Notes: generated from the sequence alone by a model not told the origin. A stretch of 64,000 nt of DNA from CBDCVY01 sp965223245 (GCA_965223245.1 CBDCVY010000013.1:806001-870000); one strand, 5' to 3'. Shown: positions 15,918-26,019, counted from the stretch's first letter. Made by a program: numbers and translations.

Positions 15918-17912
15918 TTAACTCCTATTTATTTTAATGTTTACAGTGGTTCCATTGTTGGGTTCTCCCAGAATATCGACTGTGCCGCCCCAAACGCTTG
16001 CCCGTTCACGCATTCCAAGAAGGCCTAATGATTTTCCATTGGATATGTTTTCATTTGAGATGCCTATCCCATCATCCTTTACGATTAAATTTATTGTATC
16101 CTCTTTTTGGTTTAAAAATACATCAATATTTTTGGCTTTGGAGTGACGAACCACATTAGTTAAGGTTTCCTGAAAAATTCTAAAGATGGTGGTTGATCGA
16201 TCCGTGTCTAAATGAATATCTTCGTCATCGAAATAAATGTTGCATTCTATGCCAGTCTTTTTTTCAAATTCACTTCCTTGCCATTGAATGGCTTCCGGAA
16301 GACCTAAATCATCCAGCATAGGAGGTCTAAGGTCTAAAATTAATTGCTTGACTGAGGGAATAGTTTGGTCAATTAGGCTGAGAATTCGATTGGTATCGTT
16401 TCGAAGGGAAGGAATTTCTATTTCCAACTTTTTGCTTAATAAAGATAGATCCAATTTTAAAGTGGTTAGCACTTGGGCTAATTCATCATGGATTTCTCGG
16501 GCAATACGGGTGCGTTCTTCTTCACGAACATTTTCTAATCGATGATATAAGTTCCTTAAGTGTTGTCTGGATCGAAAGGTTTCCTCCTCGGCTATCTTTT
16601 TCTGAGCCGCCATGCTTAGTAAATGGGCCAGGCCTTTAAGGAGGTTTTGCTCTTCCTCGCTGAATAGTTTTTCCGGGCTGGTGATCGGTGGACCGGAATA
16701 AAAAGCTTCTAATTTTCCAGAGTGTTTTTCGTTTATTATTAAAGGAGCTTCTAGCTTATGATCGGACTCTTTAAAACCAGGGGAAATGAAAAAATCTTCA
16801 TCAAAATTAATTCTAATATGGGTATGATTGGGGTAATGAAATGCTTTGGTAACATATGTTTCCAGATTACGAAACACCTCTTGAATCGTGGAACTGTTGG
16901 CTATAAGGTTTGCGACGTTATAAAAACAGGTTAATTCATTTACCTTTTGCTTTAAGTTTTGCAGAAGCTGGTTTTGCTCCCTCTCTGCTCTTTGTCTCTC
17001 AAGCACTCTACCAAGCTGGGCACCCACATGGCCCATGATTTCTAGCATTTCATTTTTCGGCTCTGCGGCTTCTGTAGAAAAAAACTCCATGACTCCAGCA
17101 ACTTCGCTTCCAATCAGAATAGGAAATGCAAACCCGGCTTTTACCCCTAAATTTTGGGCTTGCTGGGCTCTTGGAAAATTAGGATCTTGTGTTACGTCTA
17201 TTATCCAAGCCGGTTTCCCCTGCGCCAATACTCGGCCAGGAAGTCCTATTCCGGGAGTAAATGCAGTGGCTTCTGAAATTACTCGAAACCTTTCAAATTG
17301 ATGGTGGTCTTCTAAATACCAAATTGTCGAGGAAACTATATTGAAATTCTCTACAAGATATAAATGTCCGACTGGCCATTGAGCATGATCGCAAATACGT
17401 TTTAAGCAATATTTTAAAGTATCCTCAATGGCTCTATTTTCATTTGAGGCTACGGCAATATCTTTGTGAAGTTGGACATAGGCGGTTTCCTGCTTTAAAA
17501 GCTCATTGGTTTTATTCAGTTGATCGGAATGATTTTGAAATAATTTGTCTATTTCCTGGTTCCTTTTAGAAAAATTGAGCTTAACTTTGTTTCTAAATAA
17601 ACAAAAATAGGCGCTAAAAACTAAAATAAAAATGGAAATTATAGAACTGTTTAAAAAATGGTAATTAAATTTAGAGGGGTATGAAAGAAAAAATGAAATG
17701 CATATAAAAGAAATTCCCATGCCAGCACTAATAAAAATAAGAATTCGGTTGTGCGCTAAAGCTCCTATGAAAATTAATAATATACAGAGAGACGCTCCTG
17801 TAAATTTTATAGGTAGTAAAAGATTAACAGCAGTAATAAAAATAGCTGCTGCAGTCCAAATGAATATATAAAGCTTGAGGTTAGATTGATTTTGTTTTGA
17901 AGAAAGAGTCAT
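15918..17912 (-). CDS. Membrane sensor histidine kinase with GAF domains (HisKA_3 type)
   Basis: This 664-residue protein has about four TM helices in residues 15-110, a coiled linker, a GAF domain (about 155-305, with FTPGIGLPGRVLAQGKPAWI), a second GAF-like region (about 325-440), and a NarL-family dimerisation domain. The phospho-acceptor is His475 in RIAREIHDELAQ. A C-terminal ATPase domain carries FRIFQETLTNVVRHSKA and DDGIGI, with GLLGMRERA near the end. The short periplasmic loops suggest sensing by the GAF domains or membrane region. It transfers phosphate to the adjacent regulator. Confidence 0.93.
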   Translation of the reverse strand: MTLSSKQNQSNLKLYIFIWTAAAIFITAVNLLLPIKFTGASLCILLIFIGALAHNRILIFISAGMGISFICISFFLSYPSKFNYHFLNSSIISIFILVFSAYFCLFRNKVKLNFSKRNQEIDKLFQNHSDQLNKTNELLKQETAYVQLHKDIAVASNENRAIEDTLKYCLKRICDHAQWPVGHLYLVENFNIVSSTIWYLEDHHQFERFRVISEATAFTPGIGLPGRVLAQGKPAWIIDVTQDPNFPRAQQAQNLGVKAGFAFPILIGSEVAGVMEFFSTEAAEPKNEMLEIMGHVGAQLGRVLERQRAEREQNQLLQNLKQKVNELTCFYNVANLIANSSTIQEVFRNLETYVTKAFHYPNHTHIRINFDEDFFISPGFKESDHKLEAPLIINEKHSGKLEAFYSGPPITSPEKLFSEEEQNLLKGLAHLLSMAAQKKIAEEETFRSRQHLRNLYHRLENVREEERTRIAREIHDELAQVLTTLKLDLSLLSKKLEIEIPSLRNDTNRILSLIDQTIPSVKQLILDLRPPMLDDLGLPEAIQWQGSEFEKKTGIECNIYFDDEDIHLDTDRSTTIFRIFQETLTNVVRHSKAKNIDVFLNQKEDTINLIVKDDGIGISNENISNGKSLGLLGMRERASVWGGTVDILGEPNNGTTVNIKINRS

Positions 17913-18077
17913 AGTTACGAATTCAAAAAATAGAGGTCGATATTATACACGAGGTAATGGGAAATTTTCAGTTATGAGAGGGTTATTCCCCTATAAAATC
18001 AAGGTGAACAAAATAAATTGCGAATTCACAATGAGTTTGGACAAATAAATCGAATGAATTTCCCATCTTCAGAATGA

Positions 18078-18083
18078 TATAAT
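18078..18083 (+). promoter_or_regulatory. Possible -10 element (TATAAT)
   Basis: A consensus TATAAT lies 31 nt before the ATG at 18114, whose ribosome-binding site is AGGGAG. I find no good -35 box 16-18 bp upstream, so this is tentative. Confidence 0.3.
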
Positions 18084-18113
18084 TTGATTGCTTAAATTAA
18101 AGGGAGACAAGGT

Positions 18114-18605
18114 ATGTTCAGACTTATATTCACAACATTTTTAGTAATCACAATGACTACTTTTGTTTTTGCAGAAGAGCAAAGAGGGGCTCTTATTTTA
18201 AATAAAGAACCACTTTATGAATTTGAAGATGACAGAAAGAATGTTTGCATTTCAATGTACGACGTGCAATTTGATAAAGATGTGGCAGATATGAGAGATT
18301 ACCGAGACTTTTTCTGTCAGGGGAGATATACGGTTATTTTGAGAGGAGATTCTGGCCGGACAGTCACATTGTTTGATCGGTTTAATTTTGAAAGAAATAG
18401 TGGATTTTTAGTCCTTGTTAAAAAAGATGATAAGAAAATTTGGGTAAACGATATTGAATTGATACCTCCGGGAAAATGGATAGTCATAAAAGGAAGTGGC
18501 CAATACGGAGATTTTGAAGCATTTTATCAGGCGTCTCCTCAATTTAGTCAAAATATATCTTCTGTAAAGTGGGGCAGGTGGTGGAATGGATCTTTGCCCA
18601 ATTGA
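18114..18605 (+). CDS. Exported hypothetical protein, 163 aa
   Basis: The signal peptide is residues 1-20 (FTTFLVITMTTFVFAEE). The mature part has two Cys (in RKNVCISMYDV and RDFFCQGRYTV) and beta-rich, aromatic sequence to the end (WGRWWNGSLPN). A clear ribosome-binding site (AGGGAG) precedes the ATG. The gene is 24 bp upstream of the radical SAM gene, so it may share a transcript. I do not recognise the family. Confidence 0.75.
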   Translation: MFRLIFTTFLVITMTTFVFAEEQRGALILNKEPLYEFEDDRKNVCISMYDVQFDKDVADMRDYRDFFCQGRYTVILRGDSGRTVTLFDRFNFERNSGFLVLVKKDDKKIWVNDIELIPPGKWIVIKGSGQYGDFEAFYQASPQFSQNISSVKWGRWWNGSLPN

Positions 18606-18629
18606 AATAAGTATAGGATTAATTAATCA

Positions 18630-19493
18630 ATGGAAGTTTTAGAAGTTGCTTGTCGCTCGATTCTTACACGAGCCACAGGATATTTGAATTCCATTAGTTC
18701 GCACTCCTTAAATCCTTATGTCGGTTGCGGTTTTGGGAAATCCGCATGTGGTGTGGGTTGTTATGTCCAATCTAATAATTGGATTACAAAGGGCCGTCCT
18801 TGGGGAGAATTTGTTGAGGTAAAAGTTAATGCCAGAGAAGTTTATTTAAAAACTTACAACAAAGAAAGGTGTTGGGCTAGAAAACAAAAGGGAAAGTTTT
18901 CTGTTTTCCTATCGAGTTCCACCGATCCATGGCAGCCCATTGAAAAAAAATATCGAATCACTAGGGGAATTTTAAAAGCTTTTCAACAAAGACCGCCTGA
19001 TAAATTAGTTTTGCAAACACATGGTACCGGCATTTTAGATGATTTAGAATTAATTTATACTTTAAATAAGAAATGCGATTTAAACCTACATCTTTCTATT
19101 GAAGGTGACATAAACCGTTTGCCCGGATTGCCTCCACCTCCTTCAAGTATTGAAGATAGGCTAGATGTTTTAAAAAAGTTTATTAAAGCCAAAATTAAAA
19201 CGGTGGTTTGTCTTTCTCCCTTGTTCCCTCTAAAGGAGCCAGAGAAATTTTTTTCTAGATTGGCTCGGATGGGTACAGATGCTTTAATTGTGGACCATTT
19301 TATTTTAGGCGATGGAACTAAAAACGGAGGGAGAACCCTGAAAACGGAACTGCCCAAGGCAATGGCCCAAATTCTTCCTGAATCGCTTACCTTAGATTAC
19401 CGTAACTCTATAATCGATATTGCCAAGAAATATCTTCCTGTGGGCATTTCAGCGGATGGATTTTCTGGAAAATACTCAACCGTTCAATCGTAA
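18630..19493 (+). CDS. SPL-family radical SAM protein with unusual Cys spacing
   Basis: This 287-residue protein matches the spore-photoproduct-lyase-like radical SAM family (COG1533 type): LNPYVGCGFGKSACGVGCYV holds the cluster cysteines, followed by FLSSSTDPWQPIEKKYRITR and VLQTHGTGILDDLELI. The usual motif in this family is CX3CX2C. Here the three Cys are spaced CX6CX3C (C, six residues, C, three residues, C), so cluster binding needs checking. The substrate is unknown. It is followed 20 bp later by an ABC-class ATPase gene, and the pair may work together. Confidence 0.82.
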   Translation: MEVLEVACRSILTRATGYLNSISSHSLNPYVGCGFGKSACGVGCYVQSNNWITKGRPWGEFVEVKVNAREVYLKTYNKERCWARKQKGKFSVFLSSSTDPWQPIEKKYRITRGILKAFQQRPPDKLVLQTHGTGILDDLELIYTLNKKCDLNLHLSIEGDINRLPGLPPPPSSIEDRLDVLKKFIKAKIKTVVCLSPLFPLKEPEKFFSRLARMGTDALIVDHFILGDGTKNGGRTLKTELPKAMAQILPESLTLDYRNSIIDIAKKYLPVGISADGFSGKYSTVQS

Positions 19494-19513
19494 TTTAATT
19501 TCCCAGTTGTATT

Positions 19514-21223
19514 TTGACTCATTTCGCAAAAATTCCTGAAAAACTGCGACAGCAAATTTTATCTATTGATAGCAAGGGATACAAAACCTATAAGCGATTT
19601 CAGGAGACAGTTTGGGAATTTGGTTGTTTTCAATTAAAGTTCGAGCATGTTCAAGGGGACCCTTACGCTGCACCTTCTCGTTTGTCAGTAAAAATATCTT
19701 TAAATAAGGCTGGTTTTTCTAAAGAAATAATTTCTACATCAGTACGTCGATTGGCTATCGAAGACTTTGTGCTACGTGCATTTCATGCCTCTCTAAAAAT
19801 GATTGATCCGGAAAAAAGAGGGTCGGGGAAAAGTGGTGTTATTACTGCTTTAAATCCAAGTCAAAAAATTTTAAAGCGCAATGCTGTAATAATTAAAGAT
19901 GAAGAAATCCATCTGATCTTTTTTGTGGGGCTTCCCGCCAAGGGAAGAAGAATTTATGCCAGTGAATGCCTTCTAATCTTTGAAAAATATTTACCCATCC
20001 TTTTTGAGAAAACTTTTCTGACTCGGTATTTGAATTTAGATCTTCTGGAAAGGCATATCCAAACGCTTGAGGATTACGAGGCTCTTCAAAAAGGACTAGT
20101 CAAAAACGAATGGGTTGCTTTTGTTGCCGATGGTTCCCATTTACCCAGAGCCGCTGGAAATAGTGATCAACCATTAAAAAAGAAATCCATTGCTTTTATT
20201 TCTCCTGAAGAATTTAATCGATCTATTCGTTTACCTCATAAAGGAGAGGTTAGAGGTATGGCTTTTCCTAAAGGAATTTCTTTAATTGTTGGTGGGGGAT
20301 TTCATGGAAAAAGTACTTTGTTGCGGGCATTGCAATCTGCGGTATATCCTCACGTTCCTGGAGATGGAAGAGAATTGATTGCAACTCTACCTACTGCGGT
20401 AAAAATCCGATCAGAAGATGGTAGAGGGGTAAACCCTATCGATATTTCTCCATTTATGAGTGCATTACCCAATATAGAAAATACACAGTCTTTTTCAACT
20501 CCCTCTGCTAGTGGTTCAACGTCTCAGGCTATTAATATTTTGGAAGCTCTTGAGGTTGGGTCGCAACTTTTTTTAATGGATGAGGATTCTTGTGCGACAA
20601 ACTTTATGATTCGAGATTCTCGCATGCAAGCCTTAGTTCATAAAAATAAGGAACCTATAACTCCTTTGATTGACAGGATAGAAGAATTATTTCAAAACTT
20701 TGGTGTGAGTTGCATATTGGTAATGGGAGGATGTGGCGATTACTTTGATTTTGCACATTATGTCATCACAATGGAGGAATTTCGCCCATCTCTGGTTACA
20801 AAAGAAGCAAAAAGGATAGCTCAAGAGATCCCCACAGGACGTAGAATTGAAAATCAGTTTCAGTTTGAAAAAATGATGGAAAGAAAATTTGATCTAAATT
20901 CTTTGAAGTTTGATCGTAATGGTAAAGGTTGTTTTATAAAATCTCATGGATTAGGAACATTAATTTTAGGGTGGAAAGAAATTGATGCGCGATATTTAGA
21001 ACAATTTATAGAGCCAGGTCAACTTGAGGCCTGTGGTTGGATTTTGCATAAATTAAAGAATCATTTGAAAAAGGATTTAGTAAGTATAAAAAATGTGATA
21101 ACTCATTTAAAAAAAATTGAGGAAGAAGGATTGGCAAACTTGTCAAACTATAATAATGGACTTTTGAGTGAACCTCGAATACATGAGGTTATTGCCGTTT
21201 GGAATCGATTGCGGAATTTTTAG
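19514..21223 (+). CDS. Predicted ABC-class ATPase (PF09818 family)
   Basis: This 569-residue cytoplasmic protein has an N-terminal region including KFEHVQGDPYAAPSRLSVKI, typical of the family. The Walker A is GGGFHGKSTLLRALQ near residue 255, and a Walker B-like element LFLMDEDSCATNFMIRDSRM follows. The ABC signature-like stretch is SASGSTSQAINILEALEVG. The biological function of the family is not established. The start is TTG without a clear ribosome-binding site, chosen because the next residues match the usual N-terminus. The 3' end overlaps the convergent peptidase gene by 35 bp. Confidence 0.88.
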   Translation: MTHFAKIPEKLRQQILSIDSKGYKTYKRFQETVWEFGCFQLKFEHVQGDPYAAPSRLSVKISLNKAGFSKEIISTSVRRLAIEDFVLRAFHASLKMIDPEKRGSGKSGVITALNPSQKILKRNAVIIKDEEIHLIFFVGLPAKGRRIYASECLLIFEKYLPILFEKTFLTRYLNLDLLERHIQTLEDYEALQKGLVKNEWVAFVADGSHLPRAAGNSDQPLKKKSIAFISPEEFNRSIRLPHKGEVRGMAFPKGISLIVGGGFHGKSTLLRALQSAVYPHVPGDGRELIATLPTAVKIRSEDGRGVNPIDISPFMSALPNIENTQSFSTPSASGSTSQAINILEALEVGSQLFLMDEDSCATNFMIRDSRMQALVHKNKEPITPLIDRIEELFQNFGVSCILVMGGCGDYFDFAHYVITMEEFRPSLVTKEAKRIAQEIPTGRRIENQFQFEKMMERKFDLNSLKFDRNGKGCFIKSHGLGTLILGWKEIDARYLEQFIEPGQLEACGWILHKLKNHLKKDLVSIKNVITHLKKIEEEGLANLSNYNNGLLSEPRIHEVIAVWNRLRNF

Positions 21224-23414
21224 GTGAGTCTTTTGGAGGTGAAAAACTTATGATTGGTTTTCGTTTGGGGATTGGATAGTTTCCTGCTTGAAACTTTTTC
21301 ATCAAACCTACTCTGTCTGCAGGCCAAGTCCCTTTTAATATGTTCTTTGGTTCACTTCCTTTAAAAACCATATAACCAAATTTTCCGTAATGCGGTAATT
21401 TGCGCATTAAGCCTGGTACACTTTTGACCGAATCTGTGAAAACCCAGGTAATAGAGTTCTCAGGGCTTTGTGGATGTGGGAGTGTGAAAACATAACTATG
21501 GTTTTCTATAGGATAGCTATTGCCTTCAATGGAAATAGCTTTATCATCAACTTCTACAAAGTATTTTTTTAATTGTGGGAGTAAATGGTGAGCTACACCA
21601 TTATTTTTCCCAAATACCCAAAGGGTTGTGTGAGTATCCCAAGAAAATAATTGTTCAGGCTGTATATTATTTTTAAGGCCTAAGTCTGCAGCAAATGTTC
21701 GGTAAGCTATTTTTAGTTCAGGTTCTTCCTTATGGGGAGCAATGACCAGGGCTTTAGGGTTCCCATAAGTTTGGCTTATGCTCGGGGGGACTTCCTTGCG
21801 ATCAAGTTTCCTAAAAAGATCATAATAAGGATCAATTAAAATGGCCATGGGTTTTTGAGAGGCATTTAAACTGACGACTTGACGCTCTAAGGCTTTCAAT
21901 TGAACTTCAATGATCTCAGGTTCAATGTTTTGCTTGTACCAAATGGCTACCGGTAAGATGGCTGAAAAATATGGTTTTGCCTGTTTTTGAGTTATGTTTA
22001 GTTGAAGGCGATATTGTTGATCAATTGATTCTATGGTGGCATCCTCTAATTCCCAATGGGGTCCTCCTTTGAGTTTTATCCATTGATTAAAAAATGAATT
22101 AAGACTTGAACCGAAATGTTTTTCAAAAATAGACTGTAGTTGATCAAACCCTGCATGTTTGAAGCGATAAGTTAAGTAAAAATCCTCTAAAGATTTTAAG
22201 AAAACGGGTGTTCCAATTTTTAATCGAAGCATATTTAGTATCATTAGCCATTTGCCGTAGCCAATGGATTGGGAAGTCATGTTTGTTCTGGAGCGGAATT
22301 CATTTAAGGGGAAATCGTTTTCTGGCGTTACGTAATTTAGATATTTCGTGAGTTCTTGAAAACGGTAGCGGTCTCCTTGTCCTTTTATTTGTGGGAAGAG
22401 ATGGTCTGAGAAATAAGCGGTCAGCCCCTCTGACCAATTGCCACCTTGCGGGTTCACATACACTCCATTGCCCCACCAATTATGAAGAATTTCATGTGGA
22501 AAGGAGGTATGAAGTATGAAAGGAAACCGAATTACCTGGGAACCTAATAAAGTAAAAGAAGGCATTCCAAATCCTGTTTGCCGGCTATTCTCAATAACAG
22601 CAAACTTCACATAGGGATATGACCCGAAAATTGATTCATAATAAGGGATGTATTTTTTTGCAGCTTTAAAATATTTTTCTGCCAGACTCTTGTCCTTGTC
22701 ACGTAAAAAAACATATAAATTGATGTCTTCATATTTATCTTTAAATTCGTGGTACTGGTCAGCAATAATAAAAATTTCTTCCATGGGGTCATCGCATTGC
22801 CAATATGTATGTCTGGGGCCATTTACTGTAGTTTCTTTTATTCGTTTTCCCTGGCTCACCACTTTCCATGATTTTGGGGTATTTACCTCTAAAGAAAAAG
22901 TGATTAGAGCTTTTTCTGACTCTGTTATTAATTGAGGATAAAAATAACTGGCTCCGGATAGAAATAATGTCTCAGTAGATTTTCCAGAACTGTTGCTACT
23001 GTTAGGTTCAATTTCTTTAGCTAGTGGATCAAACAATTTTCCTGAATAATTAAAATGTATTTCTAAAAAACTAGGCCAGGGGATGTCTTTGGGTTTATTT
23101 ATATAAATTCTATTCAGCGGAAGGGAAGGGCCTTTGATTTTTTCAATTTTTACTGACCATTCACCTTTATGGGGAATTTCTGTCTTTTTGATTTTAAAAT
23201 CTGCATGAAGTAAAAACTCAATTGAGTTTTTTTCAACTTGAGTAGGATAAAGAGTGATTTTATCTTTAATTTCAGCCGTTCCCAATTTAGGATTTAAGTT
23301 TAAAGTCAGATGATGGCGAGAAGGACGGCTTGAGTTTCCATAGGCAAGGGTTTGAAGAAATAATATTTGAATTAACAGTATAAAAATAAAAAGAGGATTT
23401 AATAAACGGGTCAT
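21189..23414 (-). CDS. M1-type zinc metallopeptidase, exported
   Basis: This 741-residue protein has an N-terminal signal peptide (LNPLFIFILLIQILFLQTLA). The zinc site is HEILH (H307, E308, H311), with the third ligand Glu329 in GNWSEGLTAYF, 18 residues after H311; that spacing is common in the periplasmic HEILHNWWG subgroup of M1 aminopeptidases. An N-terminal beta domain precedes the catalytic core, and about 200 C-terminal residues form an additional domain. A role in peptide turnover in the envelope is likely. It follows a NusG-domain-II gene by 24 bp. Confidence 0.9.
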   Translation of the reverse strand: MTRLLNPLFIFILLIQILFLQTLAYGNSSRPSRHHLTLNLNPKLGTAEIKDKITLYPTQVEKNSIEFLLHADFKIKKTEIPHKGEWSVKIEKIKGPSLPLNRIYINKPKDIPWPSFLEIHFNYSGKLFDPLAKEIEPNSSNSSGKSTETLFLSGASYFYPQLITESEKALITFSLEVNTPKSWKVVSQGKRIKETTVNGPRHTYWQCDDPMEEIFIIADQYHEFKDKYEDINLYVFLRDKDKSLAEKYFKAAKKYIPYYESIFGSYPYVKFAVIENSRQTGFGMPSFTLLGSQVIRFPFILHTSFPHEILHNWWGNGVYVNPQGGNWSEGLTAYFSDHLFPQIKGQGDRYRFQELTKYLNYVTPENDFPLNEFRSRTNMTSQSIGYGKWLMILNMLRLKIGTPVFLKSLEDFYLTYRFKHAGFDQLQSIFEKHFGSSLNSFFNQWIKLKGGPHWELEDATIESIDQQYRLQLNITQKQAKPYFSAILPVAIWYKQNIEPEIIEVQLKALERQVVSLNASQKPMAILIDPYYDLFRKLDRKEVPPSISQTYGNPKALVIAPHKEEPELKIAYRTFAADLGLKNNIQPEQLFSWDTHTTLWVFGKNNGVAHHLLPQLKKYFVEVDDKAISIEGNSYPIENHSYVFTLPHPQSPENSITWVFTDSVKSVPGLMRKLPHYGKFGYMVFKGSEPKNILKGTWPADRVGLMKKFQAGNYPIPKRKPIISFSPPKDSPKNSAIDSKRQ

Positions 23415-23438
23415 AGTTGAAAGGAATAAGTAAAAAAA

Positions 23439-23801
23439 TTAACTCAATACAGTATCGACTCCATGATGAATATTGCCCACAATACGTACAACCACTCTAT
23501 TGGGTAAGCACGCAGCTAATTTATCAGCATACTGAATAAAGCCTGATTTAATGCACAGTTTTTTGCTGCATGGTGAACGGAGAATACGGACTTTCCCATC
23601 AGTAATTTCTACTTCAGTTTCCCCTATAGTACCTTGAACGTGGACAATTTGGTTGTGACTTAGTGGTAATCGGTGGGTTTCTTGTTGATTCACTTCGATC
23701 AAAGCCCAACTTCCCTGCTGGTTAGGTTTAAAAAACTGGGTGAATAAAATCAAGTTCAGGAAAAGTAGAATTCCAATTAAAGCTTTGTCACCGCGAGTCA
23801 C
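23439..23801 (-). CDS. NusG domain II-containing protein
   Basis: This 120-residue protein has one N-terminal TM helix (ALIGILLFLNLILFTQFF) and a periplasmic domain of the NusG_II type. The diagnostic region is GKVRILRSPCSKKLCIKSGF, followed by KLAACLPNRVVVRIVG with its conserved Cys. Proteins of this family often accompany FMN/electron-transfer or thiamine-type lipoproteins, but their role is not settled. It sits between recG (upstream, 100 bp) and the M1 peptidase (24 bp). Confidence 0.82.
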   Translation of the reverse strand: MTRGDKALIGILLFLNLILFTQFFKPNQQGSWALIEVNQQETHRLPLSHNQIVHVQGTIGETEVEITDGKVRILRSPCSKKLCIKSGFIQYADKLAACLPNRVVVRIVGNIHHGVDTVLS

Positions 23802-23901
23802 TCTTTTAAACCTTTTTCAATAAATAGAGAATGAAAACAGTGTACCATGATCCAAATATCTGTTAAAGGCAAGAACCTATAAAAGGTGAAATGCTTTTCC
23901 A

Positions 23902-26019
23902 TTAAAGAATATCCATAAAATCAATTCGGTCACCCAAAGTTTCAAAAAACACTTTTTTTAATGCTTGATGCTTCGAGTCTTCTAATCGAGGGTCCCTGTC
24001 AATAAGATGAAAGGCTTCCTTTCGGGTTATTTTAATGATTTCAAAATCTCGTATTAAATCAGCCCAACGTAGCATGGGAAGTCCTGATTGCCGGGTTCCC
24101 ATAAAATCACCAGGGCCGCGAATTTCTAAATCTTTTTCTGCAATCTTAAACCCATCATGAGAATTTTCCATTGCTTTTAATCGAAGTGTGGCATCTTCAG
24201 TGGTTGGTCTATAAGCCACTAAAAGACACTGTGATGGGTGGGAGCCTCTTCCAACACGTCCTCGTAATTGATGTAATTGTGCTAAACCAAAACGTTCTGC
24301 ATGTTCAATCAGTATTACAGTAGCATTTGGAATATCGATGCCGACTTCTATAACTGTAGTTGCCACCAATATTTGAATTTCCTGGTTTTTAAAAGAAGTC
24401 ATGATTTTTTGTCGTTCTTCTTTTTTTAGTTTTCCATGAATAAGCTCTACGGAAATCGTCGGAAACTTTTCTTTTAGAAAACCTAATACCTCTATAGCAT
24501 TTTTTAACTCTATCGTTTCTGACTCTTCAATAAGAGGACAGACGACAAAGCCTTGAAATCCTCGATCAACTTGGTCTTTTAAAATTTTATAGGCCTTTTC
24601 CCGATTGGAGTCGAAAAAAATTTTTGTCTTGATCGTTTGGCGACCCGGTGGCATTTCATCTAATAGAGACACATCCATGTCTCCATATAATGTAAGTGCT
24701 AAGGATCGTGGAATGGGGGTTGCTGTCATAATTAATATATGTGGATGAATTCCTTTTTTGCTAAAAGCCTCTCTTTGGAGTACGCCAAATCGGTGCTGCT
24801 CATCGATTACGGCCACGGATAAATTTTTAAACTCAACGTCCTTTTGAATTAAGGAATGAGTTCCAACGATTATTTGAGTTTGACCATTTTTAATGTTCTT
24901 GAGGATTTGTTTTTTTTCTTTATGGGACAAAGCGCTAGTGATTAATTCAAGACGAATTCCCAACGCATCACAATAAGGAGTAATATTTAAAAAATGTTGT
25001 TCGGATAGAATTTCAGTAGGCGCCATTAAAGCTCCTTGATAGCCATTGTCCGCTGCGGTTAGAAGAGTGATTAATGCAATAACAGTTTTACCACTACCCA
25101 CATCACCGTGAACAAGTCGATTCATCGGTCTCGATTTTTCTAAATCATCCATTATTTGACCTAAGACCCTTTTTTGGGCTCCGGTGAGATCAAACTCTAA
25201 AAGTTGGATAAACTGTTTTAAAGTGTTTCCTCTTGTTTTTAAGGCAAGTCCTTTGTGTTTTTCCAAGGAATATTTTCTTTTAAATGCCAGACCAATTTGA
25301 AATAAAAATAGTTCTTCAAAAATTAGTCTGTATTGACCAGGTGATCTAAATTTATTTAAAGCAACAATGGATGTTTGTTTTGGCGGAAAGTGAACTTCCC
25401 GGACAGCTTGGGTTCGCTTCAGTAATTGATTTCGTTTTAAGATATCTGACGGTAGCCATTCCTGAATAAGGTTCGAATACTTTTCAATAATGGTTTTCAT
25501 TATTAACCTGAAAACTTTAAGGGAAAGTTTCTCAGTACTGCGGTAAATAGGAAGAATACTACCCATTTCTATTGAGTTGGATTCAGGATTTAGAACTTCA
25601 TCGGTGTCTGGGTGAATGATTTCCAATTCACAATCGGAATATTTGCTAAGGGTTGGTTTACCGGAAACTATGAAGCATTTTTTCGGAGCAAATTTTTCTG
25701 AATGGTATTTTTCATTAAATTGGTACCAACGACCACTTATGGTTCCGGTTTCATCCTTGAATACAACTTCAAACAGTCTGCGCCTTCGGTTTAGTCTAAA
25801 AATATGGCATTGCTCCACCTCTGCAAAAAACGTTACCGGGATGTCAGGTCGAATTTGCCCTATCTTTTGGACAAAGGTTCGATCCTCATATCGGAATGGG
25901 ATAAAATCAAGGCAGTCGATAACATTTTCCAGTCCCAATTTTTTAAATAGCAGTGCTCTTTTAGGGCCTACTCCCTTTATATACTGAATGGAATCTGTTA
26001 ATGCTGGAGATGAACCCAT
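23902..26019 (-). CDS. recG: ATP-dependent DNA helicase RecG
   Basis: This superfamily 2 helicase remodels stalled replication forks and branched recombination intermediates. It is 705 residues (family about 690-700). An N-terminal wedge/OB region (about 1-240, starting IQYIKGVGPKRALLFKKLGL) is followed by Walker A LVHGDVGSGKTVIA, DEQH box VIDEQHRFGVLQRE, LIMTATPIPRSLALTLYGDM and motif VI QLRGRVGRG. The terminal region includes DLEIRGPGDFMGTRQSG. It is possibly the first gene of a minus-strand transcript with the next two genes. Confidence 0.97.
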   Translation of the reverse strand: MGSSPALTDSIQYIKGVGPKRALLFKKLGLENVIDCLDFIPFRYEDRTFVQKIGQIRPDIPVTFFAEVEQCHIFRLNRRRRLFEVVFKDETGTISGRWYQFNEKYHSEKFAPKKCFIVSGKPTLSKYSDCELEIIHPDTDEVLNPESNSIEMGSILPIYRSTEKLSLKVFRLIMKTIIEKYSNLIQEWLPSDILKRNQLLKRTQAVREVHFPPKQTSIVALNKFRSPGQYRLIFEELFLFQIGLAFKRKYSLEKHKGLALKTRGNTLKQFIQLLEFDLTGAQKRVLGQIMDDLEKSRPMNRLVHGDVGSGKTVIALITLLTAADNGYQGALMAPTEILSEQHFLNITPYCDALGIRLELITSALSHKEKKQILKNIKNGQTQIIVGTHSLIQKDVEFKNLSVAVIDEQHRFGVLQREAFSKKGIHPHILIMTATPIPRSLALTLYGDMDVSLLDEMPPGRQTIKTKIFFDSNREKAYKILKDQVDRGFQGFVVCPLIEESETIELKNAIEVLGFLKEKFPTISVELIHGKLKKEERQKIMTSFKNQEIQILVATTVIEVGIDIPNATVILIEHAERFGLAQLHQLRGRVGRGSHPSQCLLVAYRPTTEDATLRLKAMENSHDGFKIAEKDLEIRGPGDFMGTRQSGLPMLRWADLIRDFEIIKITRKEAFHLIDRDPRLEDSKHQALKKVFFETLGDRIDFMDIL

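Noticed and set aside
25616..25987. Plus-strand 123-residue frame inside recG
   Set aside because: It is antisense to the conserved wedge domain of recG, has no ribosome-binding site and its sequence looks like an antisense shadow.
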